In this document: positions 35,601-47,600 of the stretch, piece after piece
Numbering within the stretch: the stretch's first letter is position 1
Layout: every line of letters starts with the position of its first letter
Assembly: GCA_031761405.1 (NCBI GenBank)
Contig: JASEVX010000011.1
Location: 29,171,067 to 29,235,066 of the forward strand
From: Serripes groenlandicus
Taxonomy: Eukaryota; Mollusca; Bivalvia; Cardiida; Cardiidae
DNA: 64,000 nucleotides
Direction of reading: 5' to 3'
Made by a program: the position numbers and the translations under genes
The notes under the pieces: generated by a model
Told to the model about the DNA's origin: nothing
The model's input: the letters and a program-made list of their open reading frames with translations, nothing else
Databases searched by the model: none

Positions 35601-38600
35601 TAAGTACTAACCTTGGCATTTTGTGCAGCTCTCTTTAAGTCAGAAAGGCTTTTCTGGTAGTCTTTGTTGTTCTTATCCCCTGATTTGAGCTTCTGTTCCA
35701 GTTCTTTAATCTGCTGGAATGACTTAGTCCTCTCATCAATTATTTTCTTAAGAGTTTCGAGGAGTTCATCGTCGTTGATTTCAGTATCCGGAGCTTTGAT
35801 TCCAGGCGTCGAGAATGTGGTCTGTACCACCCTGTTTCTGAACCTCTCATTCTGGAATGAAATAACAAAAATGTTTTGGTATTTAGATATTTGAAACCGT
35901 AAATGCTTAGAATTAGAATGATTAGAATAGACAACTCACCCTTCCCTACATGTAACAAATCTGCAGCAGACGACTTTTAAACCATCTTAGTATTATTATT
36001 GAATACAGATGAACACATTGTGGCAAAAGGAACATTTATGTATTTATGGGAATTTTTCACATATATGTCAAAATATTTTCAAAAGTTGCAGAGGCCTCAG
36101 AAAGTGTCTGTATGTGATAAAGGTTAACAATGGCAGCGAAAGGTTAGTTACATGTTTTACTCAAAATGAAAACATTTTGCCAACTGGCAACCTTCCTTCT
36201 TAGAATTTCAGCCCATTTGAGGAAGACATTTAATGACACTCGACAGAATGATTTTTCTCTCTCGTCAGACAGAAGTGGAGTGATACTGAAAGAAAGGGCT
36301 CTTGTTAGTAAATTGACCCACTTGGAAATCTAGCTCACAATCTGAAGATAGATAGCCAACATTATCCAACGATTGATCAAATGTTCTGCTTTATAATGTG
36401 AGTGTGCTATTGTGGCTTGACATGCCCTACCTTTTTAGACAGCTGTTCTAGATCAACCCTGACCACTCGTTCGGCACGTTCAAAGTCCTGAGCTTCCTGT
36501 TTGGCCTGGTCCACTGTCAGCTGCAATTTACGTTGAACATCTTTCTCCTCGAAAAGGGAAACTTTTGTCTTTTCCAATTCTAACCGTAAACTGTCAATTA
36601 GCGTCTGTTGTTCCTGAACTTTGCTTTCTGTTGTCTTGAATTTCTGTTGACAAAAACAGATGTGTTTGAGCATATTGCATAGTAGTCATCATACTTTCAA
36701 TTTTCTTCCTTTGTAAACCCCCTTTCCTTCATAAAGACCCCTTCTGACACCTCTGCTGCAGCAACTTTTGAAATTATTGTGGCAATAGGAGAAATTGCTA
36801 ATAATGAGCAATTTCTTCATTTGCCACAATGATTTCAACTCTATTCGAAAAAGCTTAAATACTACCATTTATAGAAATTTTCTATATTTTGGGCTTAATA
36901 ATTGCAAAGTCGTCTGCTGCAAATTTACTGTATGTGGGAAAGGGGGGTTAACATTTTCCTACAAATATGAAACAGACAACTCTGAAAACACCTTGGAAAA
37001 CTGTAAAAACATCTCTATAAATAAATTAAAGAAGGAGACTATTGGAATTAGTTGAAAACATTGTGGAAAAAGGAGAAAGTGCATGTTTTGTGCAATTTCT
37101 TCTTTTGTCACTATGTTTTCAAAAAACTGTCTGCTGCAGAGGCGTCAGAAAGCGTTTATATGAGGGAAAGGGTTAAAGCGGTATAATATAATGTAATCAA
37201 TTAAAAATCAAGATAAGCTTGACTTACCTGTCTTAAACTGATAAGTTCCCTTTCTCTTGCGTCCCGCTCTTCTGTTTTAGGTTCTTTCAGATGTTTGACA
37301 GTTTTCGACATGTTTGAAATCTGTGAATCCCTTTCTCTGAGTTCCTTCTTTAGGGCTTCTATCTCTCTAGTCAGTTTGGAAATTGAAGAATCCTACAGAA
37401 GTCAAAATAATATTATTTTAGAGAAATGACAGTGGATTATAGAACAATAAATTCACAGATTTAAACAGTAAATATATAAATACATTTCATTACATGCTTT
37501 TCCCCCCAAGGGTAATAGTAAAGTTACAGTGGATTATATACCAATAAATCAGTTTCAAACAGTAAATGTAAGAATGCCTTTTTTAACCCTTTCCCACATA
37601 CAGACGCCTCTGCAGCAGCCAAACTTTTTGAAACCATTTTGACAAAAGAAGAATATGCTCAAAACGATCAATTTCTCCTTTTGCGACAAATGTTCAACTC
37701 TTTTCAATATTTAAAGTTTCGATCATTTATAGATATTTTCCATATTTTTGCCCAGATGTTTTATAAGTCGTCTGCTGCAGATTTGATGTATTTGGGAAAG
37801 GGTTAAAAAATGCCTTCTGTGGATTAAAGAGAAATATTGATGAACTATTTCCTAATAAAATTCACCATTTTCTTTTAACCTTCTTTATAATTCAAGTCTA
37901 AAGTAGAAATATGAAATAAACAGAACAATTGTTTTTTTAGATTGAAGGTAGATATTTCACCCTGATTTAACACTGAACACTTAGGGAACTATTTCCACTT
38001 GTGGCACATCCTCTCCGATATTGCAACTTACAAAAGTACATTGGCACAAAACAATTTGGGTTGCGCCTCCAGGCATTTTTTCAGTAGTTCATAACATCTA
38101 GCTACGTTTACTATAATCATACTTGTATAAGACAAAATATGTCATTAACATAAATTACTCCTCCTGCATCTTGAACTGTAACTGTCACATGACATATATT
38201 CTTAAACTTTGTATTCCTATGTAAAATGACATTTAATAGTACATAACCATTTAACCCTTTACCACATACAACAAATCTGCAGGAGATGACTTTGGAATAA
38301 ATAGTGGCTAAAGCGGAAATTGCCCGATGATGAGCAATTTTTCCTGTTGCCACAAAGTTTTCATCTCTTATTAAATAATTGTACTTTCAAGACAATATAA
38401 ATTATCTTTCAAAATAAATTATTCTTCCTTCATCTTGAACGATTACATTACTGTCACATGACAAATTCAGCCAGTATCATAATACTATGTATCCCTATAA
38501 AAATGTCCTTTTATAGTACAAAACAGACGACCACTTAACCCTTTCCCTCACACGGCAATTCTGCAGCAGACGACTTTGAACATATTTTGTCAAAAAAATA

Positions 38601-41600
38601 GAAAATCTCCATAATTGAATGGATAACCTATGACAAAAAGTGGAAAACATTGTGGCAAAAGGAGAAATTGCACGTTTTGTGCAATTTCTTCTTTTGTCAC
38701 TATGTTTTCAAAAAGCTGTCTGCTGCAGAGGCATCAGAAAGCGTCTATATGAGGGAAAGGGTTAAGCCTTTACCACATACAACAAATTGGCAGCAGACGA
38801 ATTTAAAAACATAAAAGTAAAAGTATGCAAAAAAGTATAGTAATTGAATACAGTTTTAAAGCATTGTGGCAAAAGGAAAAATTGCTCATTAAGAGCTATT
38901 TCTCCTTTTCCCCCAATGTTTTCAAAAGTCATCTGCTGCAGAGGCTGCTCAGAATGCAGCAGACAATGTATGAATTCATTGTGGCAAAAGGAGAGATTGC
39001 TGATGATGAGCAATTTTTCCTTTTGAAACAAAGTTTATAACTCCTTAAAATAATTGTACTTCCATGTTTTGTTCTTGATGTTTTCATATGCTGCAAATTT
39101 GATATTTGAGGAAAATGTTGGTTAAATTTAAGATATCTCGATAGGTGAAAAGAATGATTTGTATTTAAATTGATTTCTTAGCAATTCCACAAAATTATAG
39201 GACTTTTTCTATATTCCTTGTAGGATTTTGTAACTGGATTCCTTGTAGGTATTTAATCCAACTAGAAATCAAGAGTTTTGAAATATGCAAATGAGGTTTG
39301 ATTTCCTGCTAGGATTCCTAGAAGGATTCCTGGTAGGAAAAAAAGTAGAAGGAATCCAGCAGGAAAATGGCCCGAAATATGTAAATGAGGACAAAATCCC
39401 TGCAAGGATTTTTTAACAAATATTCCAACAGGATTCCTGTCAATCTAATTAACATATTTCGCTCCATTTTCCTGCTGGTCTCCTTGTAGGACTTAGAGCG
39501 ATATTCCTGTATGAATCCTGTTAGATTACGCCTGGACTGTTTCGTACGGGTAGTTTCAAAAGCTTTCTACTGGTTGTTAACAAAAATACCTATATTATAT
39601 ATACATATAAAGTTAAACATGTCTACTTTCTAAGCTTCTTACTTTTTGTTAACAATATTAACTATAGTATACAGTTAAGCACATCATGAAATTGAAAAAT
39701 TTACCATTCACACTCTGTTCCATTCAGTTATCACTTTTTTACGTTCACCAACCACTTTTTTTTTCGATCAAAATCCGTTCAATGATTTGATTGGCCTATA
39801 TTTAGTTTAGTTTCATTATTATGTTTGTTTACTTAGCCCTTAATATCAAAATACGATCGAGCGTGAAGCCGTGAACGCCACATTGCTATTTTGTTGTAAA
39901 ACGCATCCCTTTTTATGATTTAATTCATAAAAGTAACTATTTAAGAAGGTCTGGAAAGGAAGAATGTTGGGATCAAGAGAAAGTGGCCAGTTAACATAAA
40001 GAAGGCTGTAAAGCAAATTGTATTACGGAAATGATCATATATATATATATATATATTATTGTTACATTATATTACAATCTGATACAATATCAAAATACGA
40101 TCTAGCATGAAGCTGTGAACGCCACATTTCTATTTTGTTGTAAAACGCATCCCTTTTTATGATTTAATTCATAAAAGTAACTTTTTAAGAAGGTCTGGAA
40201 AGGAAGAATGTTGGGATCAAGAGAAAGTGGCCAGTTAACATAAAGAAGGCTGTAAAGCAAATTGTATTATGGAAATGATCATATATATATATATATATAT
40301 ATTATTGTTACATTATATTACAATCTGATGCTTAAGTGTCTTACAAAATAAGGTTTAGTATACAAATATGACTGATTGAAGTAGCTTCGTAAAATAACTA
40401 TCGAGGAAATTGTTGCAATCGCTCGATGATAGAAGCATTTGTGTGATCAGATTTTTTCATTCATTTAATGGTTGTTTCGTAGGGGTGACTATTGAGCCCA
40501 AAAATCACTATTGCGATAGTATTGATTTTCAGAAAGTACCATTGCAATAGTTTTACTATTGCACAAATAATATTGCGATGCATTGCAATACTATTGTTTG
40601 TTCAAAAACCTATTCTTAAGTCTAAATTACAAGGAATAAAAGTATCAAAAAGATATTTTATTGTTTATCTTTTATTTAAAAACTGAAAAAGAAACACCTC
40701 GCTCTCAAAAAGAACTTAATTATCCAGTTTAAACATAAATAAGAACATTTATCACTTTTCAGGCAACGAAACTTGTTCACTGCAGACAAGTAACATGGTC
40801 TTTACTCTTAAGAAATAAAAGCATACCTGCATATTTAGATTTAATGTACATGAACCAATACTATCGATAGTTCCAACCACTATTGCGATAGTTATTGATA
40901 TTTAGTTTTACAATCGATGCATTACTATTGTCCTTGTCACTATTGCAATATATTGATAGTTTGATCTATCGTTACAGCCCTATTGTTTCGTACAGAGAGC
41001 AAAAATCTGTTCTGCTCTGAAAGCGTTCCAAGTGCGTTTCTAACTTCCTTCCAATCCCGCTCACAATCTAATCACGTTCCGCTTAGATTGTCAATTTCAT
41101 GATATTCTTAACTGTACATATATAGTAAAATGTGTCTGCTTTTAACCCTTTCCCTCATACGGCAATTCTGCAGCAGACGACTTTGAACGTATTTTGTCAA
41201 AACATAGAAAATCTCCATAGTTGAATGGATAACCTATGACAAAAAGTGGAAAACATTTTGGCAAAAGGAGAAATTGCACGTTTTGTGCAATTTCTTCTTT
41301 TGTCACTATGTTTTCAAAAAGCTGTCTGCTGCCGAGGCGTCAGAAAGCGTCTATATGAGGGAAAGGGTTAAAGCTTCTTACATTTTGTTAACAATATTAC
41401 CTATATTATTCATAAATTATATAGTTAAACATTGCTGTTTTCCAAGCTTCTTACCGTACTTTTTGATAACAATATTACCTATATTATAAATGTAAAGTTA
41501 AACACATGTGACAGACAAGCTACTGTTATAGCACATTCAATTCATTTGCTACATAGCTAGTCATTTAATTCACCTCAAAATGGTCTGGATTGTCACTTTC

Positions 41601-44600
41601 ATGTAACCCCGATGGTGAACCCTGAAAATATGTGAGGTGCAAAATACATTAAGCTCTTTGTGAATTTAATACACAGGTTATAGCGAAATAGATTACATCA
41701 ACAACTACTCAAAGCAAGGACTTGTCACTCTTTAACCCTTCCCACCAATAGATGCTTTCTGGCACCTCTGCATCAGAAGACTTTTGAAAACATTGTTGCA
41801 AAAGGAAAATTTTCTCAAAACGAGCAATTTCTCCGTTTGCCACAAAGTTTTCAACTTTTTGCAGTAATTATATCTTCATTTATAGAGATTTTGAAGGATT
41901 TGCCAACATGCTTTCAACAGATATCTTTGAAAAATGATCTAGGTAAATATTGGAATTATAATATAAATGAGAGTTGAAAACATTGTGGCAAAATGGTAAA
42001 TTACTCATTATCAGCATTTTCCACTTTTGCCACAATGTGTTAAAATGACATCTGCATTGTGGGAAAGGGTTTATATCAAAACTTAAGCAGCAGCTTGTTC
42101 ATCGTTTATCCTGGTCCAGACAACATTTGACACATTTGGAGTCCCCAGTCGTGGCACGACACTCATGATGGAGTGCCCTTAGGAAAGGCACAATACCTAG
42201 CTAAGCCTAGTACTGGTTTGTTTATGCAGGGATCACGAATAAGTGAACTGTTGCCATGATATAAATGAAATAATGATGAAAAAGATGCAAAAACACCAAT
42301 AAAAAACCCTTTGGAGCATCTAATTTTTGTTGGGTTTTTCGCCGCTTTCAACATTTTTTCAAGTTATATCATGTCCACAGTTCACTCATGCATGATCCCT
42401 GGGTAAACAAACCAGTACTTGGCTAAATTACATTGCCCAAGGGCACTCCACCATGACCGCAGTGCTGCGACTGGGGATCAAACACTGGACGCCCAGTTCC
42501 AAATCCACAATGCTTACCACTCGGCCACGGCGGAGTTCTACCTTTGAAGCAGAGGACATGATAAGATGAGTAGAAAACAATGTTGTAAAAGCAGAAATTG
42601 CTCAAACAAGCAAATTAACCTTTTACCATAATGTTTTCAAAAGTTGCCTGCTGTAAAGACATTCAAATAATGTCTCCATAAGGTAAAATGTTGATTATTG
42701 AAATAAACTTAAATTCAAAATATATCTTTTGAAAAAAAATGAACAGAAAAAAAAAGGGAAAAAAGCATTATTAACAGTGGTATGCTTGCAAGCTCTTTTC
42801 TACTGTAATACCGAGGGGAAACAGAAAAGGGAAAGGAATTTAGGAAAACAAACATCAGTCCAGTCTCTCACAGATAAAGCAGTTCTCAAAACCATTGTTA
42901 AAATTACTGAAACTTTCTAGGAGAAAAACATCAGCCATTGCTACTATAGAACATAGAAGCTATTTACCTGATTTCATAATTTTCAGAGCAATCAGCTTTG
43001 CAAAACATTGTAAGAAAATATATAGTATCTTGAACAATGAATGGATTGTTTTATTACAGAGTTGAAAATATTGTGGTCAAAGGAGAAAATGTTCATGATG
43101 AGCAACTTCTCCCTTGCCCACAATATTTTAAAAGTCATCTACTGCAATAAATACATCAAATGTCGACTTCAGCAGTGACCGATTTATATGATCAAAAGCC
43201 TGCTTAAATCATCTATGAGAGAGAGGGAAAGTAAGAGGTTAATATAATACAATATACACAACAGATATTGAAACCCTTTCCATCAAACAAATTGACTTCT
43301 AACATCTCTATCTCATAAGAATTAATGAAAAGCAATTTCTCTTTGTTCATTTTTTGTTTAATTCTTTTTCTTAAGCATTTCTACTTATGACAAATCTGTA
43401 GCAGAAGCATTTCAAAACATCAAGGCAAAAATTCAAGATCGAAAAGCTAAAGAAAGCTAAAGAAATGAAAGTATATTTATTGAATAAGGACAACAACATT
43501 GTAGCATATGGAGGAATTACTTATGAGCATTTTCTACTTTTGCCACAATTTTTTCAGAATTTGTCAGCTGCTGATGTTTCGAAAATGTGTCTGCGAATTT
43601 GTTTAATTCAACTGACTGATCTTATTAATATATTTTTTTCAATTCTATGAATACGGAAAGGTTTAAATATAGCATATAAGGTAATGGGTTAGAATTAATA
43701 CAGAATACCCACACATGCACCAGGTTTTAGAGGGATTACAAATAACATGCCAATTAAGACCGTGTTGCCTTGTGAGAGTCCGCCTTAACCCTTTCCCTTA
43801 TACGACAATTCTGCAGCAGACGACTTTGAACGTATTTTGTCAAAACATAGAGAATCTCCATAATTGAATGGATAACCTACGACAAAAAGTGGAAAACATT
43901 GTGGCAAAAGGAGAAATTGCACGTTTTGTGCAATTTCTTCTTTTGTCACTATGTTTTCAAAAAGCCATCTGCTGCAGAGGCGTCAGAAAGCGTCTATATG
44001 AGGGAAAGGGTTAATCAATACCAGCTGTACTTTGAATATTATTGTAAATACTATTAATCAAAAGTTTCTTGAAGGTTTTCTGTCACTAAATGTTAAAACA
44101 GTGAAGGTCCAGATCAGATTGTGTGGATAATCTTGATCTGTACAATTCATAAAACGCTCATGGTTAAATTGTTTGCCTTGAGCACAGCTCATTTGTTATG
44201 TGTAACAAATAATTTACTCTACAAATATTATATAAAGTAAATACTTAACCATATTACTTCACATGGCTTTTCAAATGTAGTCTGCTCTACAATCATTAGA
44301 CGAACAAGTTCAACAATCTAGAAAACTGAAAGAACTATATTGAAAAAGGGTTGAAAATATTGCAATAAAAGGTGAAATTGCTTGTTTTGAGCAATTACAG
44401 CTTTTATTGCAATGTTTTCAAAAGTCGTCTGCAACAGTAGGCGTCAAAGTCATCTGTGTGAAGTAATGGGTTAAATCTTTTTTTTTTCAAATTGTTTCTC
44501 TTTCTGATAGTCTGATTTTGAAAGTTTCAAACAAAGTGCTATTACTGCCTCAAAATGACACAATTGCTACTCTCACAAAACCACACGACAAAAGAGTTTC

Positions 44601-47600
44601 TCTGTGTATAAATATGTTAGAAAATTAGTTCCATAACACCCAAAAGGTAGTCAAACAGGTCTACAGGTTGGTTAAAAAACTACAACAGTGGGTGCCCCAT
44701 GCGCTTACTTTATTCGACATGTCTCGTTGCATTTGAGTTACGAGACCGGACGTTATATTCTTATCCTTTTTCACACGCTCCAGTTCAATTCTCAGATTAG
44801 TAATTTCCTTAATTTTTTCACTTAGTTCGGAGCGTAATTGTGCAGGGTTATCTCCCATGTCTAACTCAGATTGAGTCTGAAGACTGGTAAGCTGAAATGT
44901 CATACAACACAAAAACATGCAAATAACTTGTAAATAACAGAGCTTGAGATAAGTTGCGTAATTTCGTGTTCTAGATCCCTTACTTGACTGAGGTGCTGAA
45001 CTCCAGAAAATAGATATTATAGCCAATGTTTTAAAACAGTTCAAAAGTTGTATTAACATATTAGAATCATAATTCTTGGATAAAATATCACTTGCCAGTA
45101 CCATAAATATCAAAATATTGATTGTTTATGCTTTATTTTTGTAACTGGGTTGACCAAGAAGGCAAAATTTTGTGCATTTTCATGACTTTTCAACATTTAC
45201 TGCCAAAATAGTTTTAAACTACTTATTACTTACTTTGTTGTTACTATTAGCAATATTTGCAGAACTTTCAACATTTCAAAATTTGGATCTCCATCTGGAG
45301 TTCATTACCTTTAATTAAACTCTATGTTGTGGGAACTTAAAAGAATTGTCTCAATGACAAAATTCTTTTGAGTACCCACAATGTAGGTCTTGTTGTGCAA
45401 TATTAATAAGAGAGATGAATTGAGAAAAAGCCCAATAACGGCTACCAATCTAGGCTTCTCAATATATTTAATTGGTAAGAATTCTATTTGATTGAAATAT
45501 TTTTTTTTTTTTTTTTTAAATTTATTCCATTTTATGACAGTTGTTAACCCTTTCCCACATAAAACAAATCTGCAGCAGACAACATTGAAAACATAACCGA
45601 AAGAAAAATCGGAAACTCCTTTTAATTTTAAAAATGAAAGTATAATCATTGAATAGAGTTGAAAACATGGCGACAAAAGGAGAAATTGCTCGTTCTGAGC
45701 AATTTCTTCTTTTGTCGCCATGTTTTCAAAAAGCTGTCTGCTGCGGAGAGGCATCAGAAAGCGTCTATATGAGGGAGAGGGTTAAGGTTTTTAACACAGC
45801 AAAAGTACACATATCCTTGATCCCCGCTTGATTCAATCAGTAAAACATGGGTTCTTGATCAAATATATCAGAGCTTTAACCCGTTACCACATACAGACAC
45901 TTTCTGATACCTCTGCAGCAGATGACTTTGGAAAAGATTTTGAAGCAAATGAAGAAATATTGCTCAAAATTTCTCATTTTGCAACAGTAATTTTCAATTC
46001 TATTGAATTATTATATAAACTTTCAAGTATAGAAGTTTATCATAATTATATTTGACCAGATGTTTGCGAAGACGTATGCTGCTGATTTTTTGTATGCAGG
46101 AAAGGGATAATGTTTGTTTAACCCTTTCCCACATATCAGCAGCAGACGACTTTGAAAGTATTTAGGCAAAATTGTGATAATTCACTAAACATGAAAGTAT
46201 ACTTATTGGGTAGAGTTGAAAACATTGTTGCAAAAAGAGAAATAGTTCATTATGAGCAATTTCTTCTCTGGCTTAATCTTCCCAAAAGTTGTCTGCTGCA
46301 GAGGCATCAGAAAGCCACAATGTTTTCATGTTTTCAGAAGTAATCTGCAACAGATGCATCAAAATAGGTCTGCAAGTGGGAAAGAGTTAACGAATACATG
46401 TTGTTTCTTCATGTAAAATCTTATCTCTATATAAGTAACTTTTGATGCTTCTGCAACATTTGACTTTTGAAAAACTTTGCAGCAATTTCTCCTTTTCCTA
46501 GAATGTTGTAAATCTGTGTTAAGCATATGCAAAAGAGATAGGTAAGAATTAATGCCATACAATTTTTTCCTGCATAGCTTATTTTTAAAAAGCAAAAAAT
46601 TCATTTCCATGCCACATACATGTATCACATGCATTTAGAGAAGAGGTGTCAAAATGTAAAGAAAAATGTGTGATTTTTCAAAAACATACAGATGATGATA
46701 AATTGTCAAAAAAAATAGATGTGATGATAAAAGACGCAATATTCTTTTTAGATAATTCTCAAGTTAACCCTTTCCCTCATATAGACGCTTTCTGACGCCT
46801 CTGCAGCAGGCGGCTTTTTGAAAACATAGTGACAAAAGAAGAAATTGCACAAAACTTGCAATTTCTCCTTTTGTCACAATGTTTTCCACTTTTTGTCATA
46901 GGTTATCCGTTCAATTATGGAGATTTTCCATGTTTTGACCAAAATATGTTCAAAGTCGTCTGCAGCAGAATTGTCGTATGAGGGAAAGGGTTAAACTCAT
47001 TAACAGTTTCACACATACAACACATTGATTGCTTGGTATTTAATGCCGCTTTCAACAATTTTTCAGTTATATCACAGTGTTGCCTGGGTAAGTTACCAGG
47101 ACTACTGGTCCATTTTACCTGACACCAGAGTTAGTCAGGTGTAATGCTAACCCGGCAACCCTGAGTGCCAAAGAGGGCAGCCATTAATACCATTGTTAAT
47201 GTCTTAGGTAAGACCCAGCTGAGGTTCAAACCAATGACTGCCCGCACACACAGCAGATGCTCTACAACTACAACATACAACACATCTGCACCAGATGCAT
47301 TTGAAAAAATATGTAAAATCTCAAAAAATGGGAACTGGTTAACATGCAGTTTACAACTAGGGTCTCGTCTCTAAAAGTTCATGGTCAGCAATTTCCCCTT
47401 TTGCCACAATGTTTTTTTAAAATTTGTCTGCTGCAGAAGCATCAGAAGGTGTCTGTATGTGGAAAATGGTTAAAATAAACACTTTTTTTCCCCCTTCTGA
47501 TGTTATTGGGAAATTATTTGACCGTTGACAATTGAATGAATCATTCTAACCATTGCACTCAAAAACATATGCAGATGTTCGAACTAACACTAAGAAACTG

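Noticed and set aside
44661..45113. 150-residue minus-strand open frame taken as one exon
   Set aside because: Only 44,709-44,891 is bounded by in-phase splice sites; the rest is intron read-through without coiled-coil character.
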